Assembly (NCBI RefSeq): GCF_014842925.1
Contig: NZ_JACYXJ010000006.1
Location: 248,001 to 312,000 of the forward strand
Origin: Roseibium polysiphoniae
GTDB taxonomy: Bacteria > Pseudomonadota > Alphaproteobacteria > Rhizobiales > Stappiaceae
Direction of reading: 5' to 3'
Length of the DNA stretch: 64,000 bases
Below are positions 48,603 to 57,721 of the stretch, piece by piece. The position numbers and the translations under genes were made by a program. Every line of letters begins with the position of its first letter. Position 1 is the first letter of the stretch. The notes under the pieces are model-generated. The model saw nothing but the letters and a program-made list of their open reading frames with translations, searched no databases and was not told the origin of the DNA.

Positions 48603-50023
48603 ACCGCCGTTCCGCCGACAGTCAAGCCGTTGATCCGCATGGAGGGCTGTCCGACGCCGACAGGAACGCCCTGGCCTTGTTTGCCGCAGGTGCCCATCCC
48701 GGGATCAAGAGCCATGTCGTTGCCAATCATGGAAATCCGGGTCAAGGCGTCAGGACCATTGCCGATCAGCATCGCCCCTTTCACTGGCTCACCAACCTTG
48801 CCGTCTCGCACGCGATAAGCCTCGGTGCAGGAGAATACGAATTTTCCGCTGGTGATATCGACCTGGCCACCACCAAAGGAGACGGCGTAAAGCCCGTCTT
48901 TGACCGATGCCAGGATTTCGTCCGGTTCCTTGTCACCGGACATCATGACCGTGTTGGTCATCCGCGGCATCGGGATGTGCGCGTAGGACTGGCGACGGCC
49001 ATTGCCCGTGGGCTCCATTCCCATCAGGCGCGCATTTTGGCGATCCTGCATGTATCCCGTCAAAATGCCATCCTCGATCAACGTCGTGCGCGCGGCAGGT
49101 GTTCCCTCATCGTCAACAGTCAGTGAACCGCGACGGTCCGGGATCGTTCCGTCATCCACGATGGTAACACCAGGAGCTGCCACACGCTGGCCCATCAACC
49201 CAGCAAAAGCGGACGTCTTCTTGCGATTGAAATCACCTTCAAGCCCGTGGCCGACCGCTTCGTGAAGCAGAATGCCCGGCCAGCCCGGCCCCAGGACCAC
49301 GTCGAGGGTGCCTGCCGGGGCTGGCACAGCCTCGAGATTGACCAATGCCTGACGCAGGGCTTCATCGACCCCAGACTGCCAGTTTTCGGCAGTAATGAAC
49401 CGCGCGAACCCTTCGCGGCCACCGCAGCCGAAGGACCCAGACTCCTGACGATCATCATTGCCTGCAACGACATTTATGCTCATGCGAACCATGGGCCGAA
49501 CGTCGCGAACCCGGTGCCCGTCAGCGCGCAGAATATCGACGACCTGCCAGGACCCGGCCAAGGATGCCGTTACCTGCCGCACGCGTGGATCTCGCGCTCT
49601 GGCATAGGCGTCGATTTCCTGAAGAAGCTTGACCTTGTCTTCAAAGGACGGTCCGCCGAGCGGGTTCTCGTCCGTGTAGAGAGACTGGTTAGTGCGCGCG
49701 GGAGCGCTTGCATAGGTCCCGCTGTGGCCCGTTTTCACGGCGCTGACCGCGTCAGCGGCTCGTTTCAGCGCGCCCTCGGAAATTTCACCTGCGTGGGCGT
49801 AACCGGCCGCCTCCCCGACCACTGCACGAAGGCCGAAACCCTGCGCCGTGTCGTAGTTCGCCCCTTTCAATCTGCCATTGTCGAACACCAGCCCCTCAGA
49901 TTGGCGATATTCCACAAAAAGCTCGCCGTCGTCCGCACCCTCGAGCGCCTGGGCTGTGATGCGTTTCGCGGCTTCAAGGCCTAGGCCCGAAGTTTCGATG
50001 AGATCTGTGTTTTTGTCGCTCAT
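48599..50023 (-). CDS. tldD: Metalloprotease TldD
   Basis: The 474-residue subunit of the TldD/TldE protease has the zinc motif HEAVGHGLEGD at 254-264. The complex degrades small unfolded peptides and matures microcin B17 in E. coli. ATG 50023 (AGGACG 5 nt upstream) gives the usual length; the frame extends upstream without homology. Its partner tldE is 5 kb away in this window. Confidence 0.95.
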   Translation of the reverse strand: MSDKNTDLIETSGLGLEAAKRITAQALEGADDGELFVEYRQSEGLVFDNGRLKGANYDTAQGFGLRAVVGEAAGYAHAGEISEGALKRAADAVSAVKTGHSGTYASAPARTNQSLYTDENPLGGPSFEDKVKLLQEIDAYARARDPRVRQVTASLAGSWQVVDILRADGHRVRDVRPMVRMSINVVAGNDDRQESGSFGCGGREGFARFITAENWQSGVDEALRQALVNLEAVPAPAGTLDVVLGPGWPGILLHEAVGHGLEGDFNRKKTSAFAGLMGQRVAAPGVTIVDDGTIPDRRGSLTVDDEGTPAARTTLIEDGILTGYMQDRQNARLMGMEPTGNGRRQSYAHIPMPRMTNTVMMSGDKEPDEILASVKDGLYAVSFGGGQVDITSGKFVFSCTEAYRVRDGKVGEPVKGAMLIGNGPDALTRISMIGNDMALDPGMGTCGKQGQGVPVGVGQPSMRINGLTVGGTAV

Positions 50024-50344
50024 GAGACGTCCTGTATCCATTGGCCGCTGGCAGGGGCTTTGGCCACATCCGTGCAAGCTCGGGAGTGCTTCTCTCTGTA
50101 ACATAGGTGATCGCGTTGGAAATTCATCTTCCAATCGCGGTTCTCCACTTGCACGAATTTTAACTTGAATATAATACTCATATTTAAAGAGTGATGCAGG
50201 TCAAAAGACACGACGCTCTTCTCAGCAAGTCGCGCACATCGGGTGTCCTTTCTAACGGCGCCCGGCGCGAGCAAGCCACTTCCTCCAAATACCTCAACCT
50301 GCACCGCAGTCCCGACACTGCGTGCCTTTCATTGTGAGCACTTC
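50024..50344. other. Intergenic stretch upstream of tldD
   Basis: This 321-bp gap between the divergent tldD and a small gene is AT-rich around 50150-50200 (ATATAATACTCATATTTAAA), probably a promoter area. No gene or RNA is recognised. Confidence 0.4.
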
Positions 50345-50572
50345 ATGACAGACCACGAAACGCCCGAGGGCGCCAGTCGGCCCCTTTCCCCTCTGCAGGC
50401 CTATATGGTCGAGCGCGGTGACGGCCTCGATCCGCGCATGATCGAAGCGCTCGCCCAAAAGGGCTCCGTCTCCGGACCTGCACCAAACGATGGGCCAACG
50501 GCGGCAAATGTCATCAACGTGGATTTCCGTGGCAAGCGACCTTCGAAGCGCTCGGGAAAGCAAACGGGGTGA
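50345..50572 (+). CDS. Small hypothetical protein, 75 aa
   Basis: The protein is polar, begins MTDHETPEGASRPLSPLQAYM and ends in a basic tail (RGKRPSKRSGKQTG). I do not recognise a family. The ribosome site is weak. The TGA stop overlaps the GTG of the next small frame, suggesting a coupled pair. Confidence 0.55.
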   Translation: MTDHETPEGASRPLSPLQAYMVERGDGLDPRMIEALAQKGSVSGPAPNDGPTAANVINVDFRGKRPSKRSGKQTG

Positions 50573-50796
50573 AATCTGTTCTGGTCGCCTTGCATATTGT
50601 TGCCTGCCAGCCAGACCTTCTCATCTGCAAGGACCTGGCTGATGACGGTCTCCGCTGGACCGATATCTCTCACTGCACCGCTCGGAAGGAAGAACTCATG
50701 TCTTCTGCAAGGTCACAGCTACCGGCCTGGGCGGTCGTCATGGCACGTTGCAGATATCTCATCGGGCGGGACGGCAGAAGTCTGCAGGTGTTCTAG
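50569..50796 (+). CDS. Candidate small cysteine-containing protein, 75 aa
   Basis: A GTG at 50569 overlaps the stop of the preceding small gene. The product has four cysteines (HIVACQPDLLICKDL, ISHC, ARCRYLIG) and a short hydrophobic start (SVLVALHIVA). The Cys spacing and the PAWAVVMARCRYL ending resemble small uncharacterised Rhizobiales proteins of this type; I offer it as plausible rather than certain. Confidence 0.45.
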   Translation: MKSVLVALHIVACQPDLLICKDLADDGLRWTDISHCTARKEELMSSARSQLPAWAVVMARCRYLIGRDGRSLQVF

Positions 50797-50929
50797 AGCA
50801 AGCTTCCACGCGGCAACCTCTACCTTTGACGCTTGCCCTTGCATAAGTGAATGCATAGGATCGCGCCAGAAACTGGGCACGGCGACGATAAACGGCCTGC
50901 TCGAGAGACCTGAGACCGGCGATAAGACC

Positions 50930-51145
50930 ATGATGAACCGATATGAAAACCCGCGCATTCCAAGTGAAGCCCGCGTGCGCTTCCTCGATGGCGATTACCA
51001 GGTGGAAACGCCAGGCACATTTGTTCGTTGCGCAGTTACTGGATCAGCCATTCCCCTCGACGAACTGAAGTATTGGTCGGTAGAGCTTCAAGAGGCCTAT
51101 GTGGACGCAGTCGCTTCCTTGAAGCGCTACAAAGAAACACACTGA
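50930..51145 (+). CDS. DUF2093 domain protein
   Basis: The 71-residue protein reads MMNRYENPRIPSEARVRFLD, then DYQVETPGTFVRCAVTGSAI, and ends LKYWSVELQEAYVDA, the whole of the DUF2093 family, known from alphaproteobacteria and without a function. Neighbours are lpxK (convergent) and a small gene upstream. The ribosome site is weak. Confidence 0.85.
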   Translation: MMNRYENPRIPSEARVRFLDGDYQVETPGTFVRCAVTGSAIPLDELKYWSVELQEAYVDAVASLKRYKETH

Positions 51146-51166
51146 GGCTCACCGGACAGCAACAAC

Positions 51167-52195
51167 TCAGGCGCCCTGTTTGAAGACGCGTGACCGGATG
51201 CTTTCGCGGATGATGCCGACGAGCCTGTCTTCATCATCGATTTCCATCGCGACGCTCAGCACCTGTGTTCTGGCGACGAGCCAACGAAAAATCTCGTGTC
51301 GCGCAGATTGAAGCCGCGCCATGTCCTTGGCCGTGGTGACCAGTTGAAGGTCTTCGGCTTCGGCGGCTTTTAGCAAAGTTTCCGCTTCAGATTCGGTAAA
51401 CTCATGGTGGTCAGCGAAAGACAGAGTCTTGGCGACGTCGAGCCCTTCTTGACGCAATGTATCAAAGAACTTGGCCGGCCGACCAATCCCTGCGAAGGCA
51501 CACAGAGGCCTTTCTCTAAGTTCGTCTTGAACGGCAGCTCTTAGACGCGCATGGAACATGGGCAGCGCCTTGCGGGCAGCCATGTGAACCACCTCGTCGT
51601 CCGCATCGCCGTCGCCAACCCGAACAAGAACGTCGGTCTTGACCATTTGCACGTCCATTGGTGCTCTCAACGGCCCCGCCGGAATGCAATGACCATTTCC
51701 GAGCCCGGTTGACGCATCCACGAGTGCGATTGACAGATCTTTTTCCAGTGCAGGGTTCTGAAACCCGTCGTCCATGATCAGAAGGTCGATGCCCTCGCCT
51801 TCTGCACATTCCGCGCCGTCCAGGCGATCTGCGGAAACGACCGTTGGCAGTTTGCTCGCAAGCAAGAGAGCCTCGTCTCCAACCGCCTCTGCATCATGAA
51901 CATTCAGATCGACCGACAGAGGACCTTTTGCGCGTCCGCCGTAGCCCCTTAGCAGAAAACCCGGGTTATATCCTTCGGCAGTCAGGCGTTCAGCGAGACG
52001 TAAGGCGAATGGTGTCTTTCCGACACCGCCGAGCACAAAATTGCCAATGCAGATAACGGGTATATTGGCACTGCCGCGCGGCTTCTGCAGCATGCGTCCG
52101 CCGGAGATCCGGCCATAAAGGAATGACGGCAAGATGAGCAGAAATGCCTGCCAGCTCCATCCTTTGCGCCACCAAAAGTCTGGTGCCTTCCTCAT
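51167..52195 (-). CDS. lpxK: Tetraacyldisaccharide 4'-kinase
   Basis: LpxK phosphorylates lipid A disaccharide at the 4' position at the inner membrane. The P-loop GGVGKT is at 56-61 (CIGNFVLGGVGKTPFALRL), with an N-terminal membrane segment (AFLLILPSFLYG) and IMDDGFQNPAL. ATG 52195 overlaps the waaA stop (ATGA). Confidence 0.96.
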   Translation of the reverse strand: MRKAPDFWWRKGWSWQAFLLILPSFLYGRISGGRMLQKPRGSANIPVICIGNFVLGGVGKTPFALRLAERLTAEGYNPGFLLRGYGGRAKGPLSVDLNVHDAEAVGDEALLLASKLPTVVSADRLDGAECAEGEGIDLLIMDDGFQNPALEKDLSIALVDASTGLGNGHCIPAGPLRAPMDVQMVKTDVLVRVGDGDADDEVVHMAARKALPMFHARLRAAVQDELRERPLCAFAGIGRPAKFFDTLRQEGLDVAKTLSFADHHEFTESEAETLLKAAEAEDLQLVTTAKDMARLQSARHEIFRWLVARTQVLSVAMEIDDEDRLVGIIRESIRSRVFKQGA

Positions 52196-53499
52196 TGCCC
52201 CTCGCCCCCCGTATCCGCCGCGCCTGACGGTGGCAGATAGGGTCGCAGGAAGGCAAGCGTCCTTTGGAGTGCACCACGCCCATTCTCGATAATCTCGCGT
52301 GCGACCTCGATCTGGCGGTTTCTCTCTGCATGGTCCTGCATAAGCCCGGCCACCGCATCCGAAAGCGCATCCGCCTTGTCTACCCGAAGCGCACCACTGG
52401 CCTGCCACAAGGACTTGTAGACAGTTCGTGCGTTCGCCACCTTTGGGCCCGTGATGATCGCCGTTCCGAGGCTCGCGGCCTCAACAGGATTGTGGCCGCC
52501 CACCTCGACAAACGAACCTCCGAGGAAGGCCACGTCAGCGACCTCGTAAAACAGGCTCATTTCACCAAGGGTGTCGCCGAGATAGACTTGGGTGCTGGGA
52601 AGGATGCGATCGCCCACGCTCCTTCGAACCCCGTTCAACCCGATCTGCTCAATCGCCTTAAACACCTCCACAGCGCGTGCGGGGTGTCGTGGAACGAGCA
52701 CCAGAAGCAAATCCGGGTTCTTGTCCAGCAATGCGCGATGACCGACGAGGACAATTTCCTCTTCTCCTGGATGGGTCAAAGCCGCCAGCCAGACCGGGCG
52801 TCCTTCAAACATGCTGGACAGGTTGCGAATACGCTCTGCCTCAGGGCGCTCCGGCATTGCGTCGAACTTCAGGTTCCCGGGCTCCTCGACGACCCTGCAG
52901 CCCAACGTTCTCAAACGCCGTGCGTCAGCCGAACTTTGTGCAAGGACCAGATCAAGCGCCTGGAAAATGTGGTGTGATGACTTGGGGAAACGTGACCAGT
53001 TTTTGAAAGACCCCTCCGACATGCGGCCATTTACGAGGCAAAGCGGACAGTCTCGCCTGCGCAGGCTTTCAAAGCAGGCAGGCCAGATCTCGGATTCGAC
53101 CATGATCGCCAGATCAGGCATCCAAGCGTCCAAAAAGCGATCCCAATAGTCCTGATTGTCGAACGGTGCATATTGATGGAAGGCCCCATCCGGCAGCCGC
53201 TTTGCGGCAATCTCTGCCGCTGTCCTCGTGATGGTGGTCAACAAGACGCGCTGATGATCCGCGGTTAGTGCCTCGATCAATGGCAGCACGGAAATTGTTT
53301 CGCCGACGCTTGCTGCGTGAAGCCACACGAGCGGTCCGCTTGGCCGGGCAATGCTGGCGAAACCGAATTTTTCTCCCGACCTTTCGGGATCATCCTTGCC
53401 ACGCCGACACCGGAGCAGATGAACGAGCCTATAGATTGGCGCGGCCAGTCGTGACAGGACCAGATAGAACGTTACCGGAAACGGGCAACGTTCAGCCAT
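52192..53499 (-). CDS. waaA: 3-deoxy-D-manno-octulosonic acid (Kdo) transferase
   Basis: The 435-residue GT30 enzyme adds Kdo to lipid IVA. It has an N-terminal membrane anchor (TFYLVLSRLAAPIYRL), the donor region VWLHAASVGE, and the C-terminal FLGGSFVEVGGHNPVEAASLG (in part) with the conserved Glu. ATG 53499 overlaps the end of the acyltransferase gene. Confidence 0.96.
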   Translation of the reverse strand: MAERCPFPVTFYLVLSRLAAPIYRLVHLLRCRRGKDDPERSGEKFGFASIARPSGPLVWLHAASVGETISVLPLIEALTADHQRVLLTTITRTAAEIAAKRLPDGAFHQYAPFDNQDYWDRFLDAWMPDLAIMVESEIWPACFESLRRRDCPLCLVNGRMSEGSFKNWSRFPKSSHHIFQALDLVLAQSSADARRLRTLGCRVVEEPGNLKFDAMPERPEAERIRNLSSMFEGRPVWLAALTHPGEEEIVLVGHRALLDKNPDLLLVLVPRHPARAVEVFKAIEQIGLNGVRRSVGDRILPSTQVYLGDTLGEMSLFYEVADVAFLGGSFVEVGGHNPVEAASLGTAIITGPKVANARTVYKSLWQASGALRVDKADALSDAVAGLMQDHAERNRQIEVAREIIENGRGALQRTLAFLRPYLPPSGAADTGGEGQ

Positions 53500-54190
53500 C
53501 GCTGCGCCCCACCAACTCATAGGCCCGCCGGGTGGTCGCATTCAATCCCGCTTCAACTTCCTGGCGCGATGCTTCCAAAGCGTCATCATCGGCGTCGGAA
53601 GCAACATGGATCAACTCACCAAGCACGATCGCGCCCCGCCCGAACGGCAAGTTGATGCTGGCCTTGTCCCAGGAATTCAGCTCAATGCTGCGACTGGTTG
53701 CGACGGCGACGGGCAAGATCGCACGGCCGGAATGACGCGCGATTTGAACGATTCCTGGACCAGCAACCCGTGCGGGGCCCTTAGGGACATCTGCGGTTAA
53801 TGCAACATTGCCGCCGCCACGCAGAACCCGCATGGCTTCAATGAAGCCACGCATGCCGCCACGCTTGGAAATCTGATGTGCCTTCTGGCTGCCTGAGGCG
53901 CGGATCAAACCCAGACCCAGTTTCTCTGCCGCAATCGCATTGATCTCGCCGTCAGCGGACCTTGAGATCATAACGCTCACTGAATAGCCTTCGGGCCGAA
54001 TGAACGGCGCCATGAAATGCTGACCATGCCACATGGCCACGATGACCGGCAGATCACCATCGATCTGGTCGTAGACATCAGGCGGATCCACGACAAAACG
54101 GTTCGTCCTGCGAACGAACTTCAGATATGCCGCCAGAAGAGTGCCGACAGTCCTGAGAACAACAGGGTGACGGCCGAGACTTTTAAGCAT
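53492..54190 (-). CDS. DUF374 lysophospholipid acyltransferase family protein
   Basis: The 232-residue protein has the acyltransferase-like segment AMWHGQHFMAPFI and the DUF374 motif SRSADGEINAIAAEKLGLG, with a Gly/Pro-rich acyl-acceptor loop (TADVPKGPARVAGPGIV). Such genes sit next to waaA in Rhizobiales and may add a late acyl group to lipid A. The start is ATG 54190. Confidence 0.93.
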   Translation of the reverse strand: MLKSLGRHPVVLRTVGTLLAAYLKFVRRTNRFVVDPPDVYDQIDGDLPVIVAMWHGQHFMAPFIRPEGYSVSVMISRSADGEINAIAAEKLGLGLIRASGSQKAHQISKRGGMRGFIEAMRVLRGGGNVALTADVPKGPARVAGPGIVQIARHSGRAILPVAVATSRSIELNSWDKASINLPFGRGAIVLGELIHVASDADDDALEASRQEVEAGLNATTRRAYELVGRSDG

Positions 54191-54222
54191 CAACTAGATG
54201 TCCGGTGAACTTGGGTCAGTCC

Positions 54223-54462
54223 TCAGCTGGTGGCTTCAGGATCGAGCAGACGGTGCATGTGCACGATGAAATAACGCATGTGCGCGTTATCAACTGTCGC
54301 CTGAGCCTTGCCCTTCCAGGCTGCATAGGCTTCAGCGTAATTCGGATAGATCCCAACGACGTCCAGGCCTTCAAGGTCGCGGAAGGTCATGCCGTCGGGG
54401 CTTTCAAGTTCTCCACCAAACACCAGATGAAGGAGCTGTTTCGGCTCTTGGGCTTCGCTCAT
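54223..54462 (-). CDS. DUF4170 domain protein
   Basis: The 79-residue protein (LLHLVFGGELESPDG, then YPNYAEAYAAWKGKAQATVD and MRYFIVHMHRLLDP) is a typical DUF4170 member, a small Rhizobiales family without known function, located in the lipid A/Kdo operon. The gap to the acyltransferase is 32 bp. Confidence 0.9.
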   Translation of the reverse strand: MSEAQEPKQLLHLVFGGELESPDGMTFRDLEGLDVVGIYPNYAEAYAAWKGKAQATVDNAHMRYFIVHMHRLLDPEATS

Positions 54463-54497
54463 TTCTCAGATCTCGCAGGTTCGAGTTGCGTCGCTAG

Positions 54498-55271
54498 TCA
54501 GCCCACCAATCGGGACAGCAGCTCGCACACCGGGGAGACAAGGCGCTCAGGTGCTGCGATCAATGCGGGGTGGCGCGTTACAGCTTGATTGTAGCGCACG
54601 CCCTGTCCAGACAGGTCGGTTAATCTGCCGCCCGCTTCCTGCACCAAAAGATCAGCCGCCGCAAGATCCCAGTCACTTGCCGAGCCGCGTGCGGCAGCGA
54701 CATCCACCCGGCCTGCGGCCACGAGCGCAATGCGATAGGCCAGCGAACGTATGTTCGCAGAACGCTTAAAGCCTGCGTTCAAAACGTCCTTGTTGGCAGC
54801 GATTGAATGCGGACCTGTGAGGCTCGCTCCGAGAATACTGGCCTGCCCGGATACCTCAAGCGCCTCGCCATTGATAAAGGCTCCTTTGCCTGCAATTGCA
54901 GTGAACATTTCCTGACGCACCGGACTATAGACCACGCCCGCGGTCGGGCGCCCGTTCTCGACAACTGCCAACGCGACTGTCCACTCGTCACCGCCGGCCA
55001 AGAACGCACGCGTCCCGTCGATCGGATCAACAATGAAAACACGCTGGCATTCAAGGCGGTCGGAATTGTCGGTTGTTTCTTCCGAAAGCCAGCCATAATC
55101 GGGTCGCGCAGCCAGGAGCACCTCGGCCAAATAGCCATCTACTGCCAGATCAGCTTCTGAAACGGGTGACTTGTTGTCCTTGAACCACGTCTTTGGATCT
55201 CCGCCAAAGAACGACAACGCGATCTCGCCCGCCTGTCTGGCGGCGCCTTCAAGCAGCGCGAGATCATCCAT
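54498..55271 (-). CDS. cysQ: 3'(2'),5'-bisphosphate nucleotidase (inositol monophosphatase fold)
   Basis: The Mg-dependent phosphatase has the Li+-sensitive-family motifs SEE (63-65), DPIDGTRAF (82-90) and the second metal motif WDLAAADLL (about 200). It likely recycles pAp from sulfate assimilation. The start is set at ATG 55271, whose product (MDDLALLEGAARQAGEIAL) begins like family members; a GTG at 55304 that overlaps tldE is possible. It sits between tldE and DUF4170. Confidence 0.88.
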   Translation of the reverse strand: MDDLALLEGAARQAGEIALSFFGGDPKTWFKDNKSPVSEADLAVDGYLAEVLLAARPDYGWLSEETTDNSDRLECQRVFIVDPIDGTRAFLAGGDEWTVALAVVENGRPTAGVVYSPVRQEMFTAIAGKGAFINGEALEVSGQASILGASLTGPHSIAANKDVLNAGFKRSANIRSLAYRIALVAAGRVDVAAARGSASDWDLAAADLLVQEAGGRLTDLSGQGVRYNQAVTRHPALIAAPERLVSPVCELLSRLVG

Positions 55272-55296
55272 GCTGCCGGGAGCTTGTTCTGGTCCG

Positions 55297-56640
55297 TCAT
55301 TCACCGGCAATGGCCAGTCCCTCAATCATGACCGATGGCGCCGCCACTGAATAGCGGGCATCGAGGTCACTCGCCGGCACCATGCGCCCGAACATGTCAA
55401 TCAGATTGCCCGCAATGGTGATTTCGCTGACAGCCTGAACCGGCTCGCCATTCTCGAACCAGAAGCCTGATGCCCCGCGCGAATAATCGCCCGTGACGCC
55501 ATTTACGCCGTGACCAATCAGGTCTGTGACAAGGAGCCCCTCCCCCAACTCCTTCATCAACTCTTCAGGCGTTTTTTCGCCAGGTGACAAAGTCAGGTTT
55601 GTTGCACCGGGAGAGGTACCGGATCCACCTCGGTTTGCGCGGCCATTGGGCTCCAATCCCAATTCACGGCTGGTGGCCCCGTCAAGGAACCAGTGTTTCA
55701 GGACGCCATCCTCAACCATATCGAGCGCCAGTCCTGTCGTTCCTTCCCCGTCGAACGGCCGGGTCGCGGCGCCACGGCGTTTCAACGGATCATCAACAAT
55801 TTGAATCCCCGGTGCGAAAATCTGCTGCCCCATCTTCTCTCGCAGAAAGCTCGTCTTTCGTGCGATGGATGAACCGTTTACAGCCCCTGCAAAATGGCCG
55901 AGGAGGCTCTTCGCGGCGCGTGATTCATAGACAACATTTGCGGTGCGGGTTGAAATCTTCTGCGGGTTCAGCCGACGAACGGCACGTTCACCTGCGCGTC
56001 GGCCGATATCAGCTGGATTTTCCATGTCTTCCAGGAAAACCCGGTAATCATAGTCATAGTCGCGTTCCATAGCAGTGCCTTCACCGGCGACGGCGGTCAT
56101 TGACAATCCGTGACGTGAACTCAGGTAGGATCCGGAAAAGCCATGGCTGGTCACCAGGACAATGCCAGCCAGTCTCCAGGACGCGCTGGCGCCGCCGGAT
56201 TTCGTAACGCCAGCCACCGAAAGACCAGCCTCTTCGGCTTCCTTTGCCAAATCCGCAAGCTTGCCTGCGCGGACCTCGGTAGTGTCCAGCATTTCCAGAT
56301 CAGGAAAGTTTTTAACGAGCCTGTAGGGTTCGGCGAGACCCGCGTAGGGATCTTCAGGCGTCACCTTGGCCATCGCGACGGCTCGTTCTGCAAGGGCCAT
56401 TGGATCATCCAGAACGTTGGCAGATACAGAGGCTGTTTTCTTGCCAACGAAAACACGCAGGGTGACGTCATCGCCCTCTGCGCGATCGGTCTCTTCTACC
56501 TGCCCATCTCTGACATCAACCGAAAGAGAAACACCCGTGACAGCCACCGCGTCACAGGCATCCGCACCCGCCTTTTTCGCGGCGTCCACAAGCCGGGCTG
56601 CCCGGATTTCCAACTCACTCTGGTCGATGACTTCTGACAT
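55297..56640 (-). CDS. tldE: Metalloprotease-associated protein TldE/PmbA
   Basis: The 447-residue partner of TldD lacks the zinc motif. Diagnostic segments are SVDVRDGQVEETDRAEGDDV, GTAMERDYDYDYR, GATSRELGLEPNGRANRGGSG, shortened, and GVTGDYSRGASGFWFENG. It starts the operon that runs through cysQ, DUF4170, acyltransferase, waaA and lpxK. Confidence 0.94.
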   Translation of the reverse strand: MSEVIDQSELEIRAARLVDAAKKAGADACDAVAVTGVSLSVDVRDGQVEETDRAEGDDVTLRVFVGKKTASVSANVLDDPMALAERAVAMAKVTPEDPYAGLAEPYRLVKNFPDLEMLDTTEVRAGKLADLAKEAEEAGLSVAGVTKSGGASASWRLAGIVLVTSHGFSGSYLSSRHGLSMTAVAGEGTAMERDYDYDYRVFLEDMENPADIGRRAGERAVRRLNPQKISTRTANVVYESRAAKSLLGHFAGAVNGSSIARKTSFLREKMGQQIFAPGIQIVDDPLKRRGAATRPFDGEGTTGLALDMVEDGVLKHWFLDGATSRELGLEPNGRANRGGSGTSPGATNLTLSPGEKTPEELMKELGEGLLVTDLIGHGVNGVTGDYSRGASGFWFENGEPVQAVSEITIAGNLIDMFGRMVPASDLDARYSVAAPSVMIEGLAIAGE

Positions 56641-56994
56641 GTGCGTTCAAATCTCCTGCTGCCTGGCTTTCATAAGATGGTGAGACTCTGGAGGCAAGCG
56701 CGTCATCCACTGTCTCGGCTCAGCACCTATGAACCCTTGGAAAGGCATATAGATCATCCTGCGGACCACCCAAGCCGCGAAACGCAAAAAACTCGATAGC
56801 TGTTCCACAAGTCGTCGAAGACTTCCGACGTATCAGGGTTGATCAATCGTAAATCCAGCGGTGAGAAATAAGTAACCCTCTTTAAAATCAGATTTTTTTA
56901 ACTCTGTACGTTAAGTGGATCACCACCTGTAGTCGCTACGTTGCTTTCATTCGCGAGACCTAAAAAAACAAACAAGGTCCGACGGAGAGGCAAA
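56641..56994. other. Intergenic stretch between tldE and a DUF6101-like gene
   Basis: These 354 bp separate two divergent genes. The part near 56880-56930 is AT-rich (TTTAAAATCAGATTTTTTTAAC) and probably promoter sequence; no RNA gene, repeat or operator is recognised. Confidence 0.4.
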
Positions 56995-57588
56995 TTGAGA
57001 CGTCAAACAGCAGTAGACAGAGCAATGGAAGCCGGGGCGGGAGCAATAGCAGTTCCCGACCCCGGCCAACTGCCCGCAGTTTTCGAAACGCGGCTTTTCG
57101 ATGTGGCCGTTGCTGACGAAACAAATCCGGTCGAGGTGAAACTCGACACACAGAACGTCAGCATCAGCCGATGGCGCGACGGTGGCCTCAAGTCGCTGAT
57201 CGCACCGGTCCATACCTATTCCGGTGTCATGGTGCAGATCGAGGCATCGGACGTGCGGGGCGCGGTCGCGGCAAGGCTAATTCTGAAGCATCCGGACCCG
57301 CAGTTCTGCGTCATTCTGATCGAAACCGACAAGCCCGAACAATTGGCGACATCCTGGCCATCATGGTCGGCAGCGCTGAATTTGCCAATGCTGGTGTGCG
57401 ACACCGGTGGCGCGGTCAAACCAATAGAAGCTTTCAGTGCCCGCCCCTGCGGAACGCCAGCTCCAAGACGCAAGTATCCCTTGCTGACCGGCCGGCGCCC
57501 TCGCTTCCTCGTCCGCCGCCGCATCGGCCAGACTGGAGCTCAGTTCAAGGTTTACAAGGGCGAGCGAGAGATCATCGCACGGGACTGA
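56995..57588 (+). CDS. DUF6101-like protein
   Basis: The roughly 197-residue protein is basic at both ends. The central part (VSISRWRDGGLKSLIAPVH, then ASDVRGAVAARLILKHPDPQFCV) and the Arg-rich tail (RPRFLVRRRIG) resemble the DUF6101 family of Rhizobiales. A TTG at 56995 is preferred because GGAG ends 7 nt upstream; a TTG at 56941 is possible. Function unknown. Confidence 0.75.
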   Translation: MRRQTAVDRAMEAGAGAIAVPDPGQLPAVFETRLFDVAVADETNPVEVKLDTQNVSISRWRDGGLKSLIAPVHTYSGVMVQIEASDVRGAVAARLILKHPDPQFCVILIETDKPEQLATSWPSWSAALNLPMLVCDTGGAVKPIEAFSARPCGTPAPRRKYPLLTGRRPRFLVRRRIGQTGAQFKVYKGEREIIARD

Positions 57589-57721
57589 TCCAGACCGGTT
57601 CCTGGCGCATTTTCGCGATGCCGGAGATCATTACGTATTTTTTACAGTATGGATTTATAATAGCGGACATAGAGATACCAACACCTTTTCACTCCTGCTT
57701 TTCCTTACTCGTCTTTGAAAG

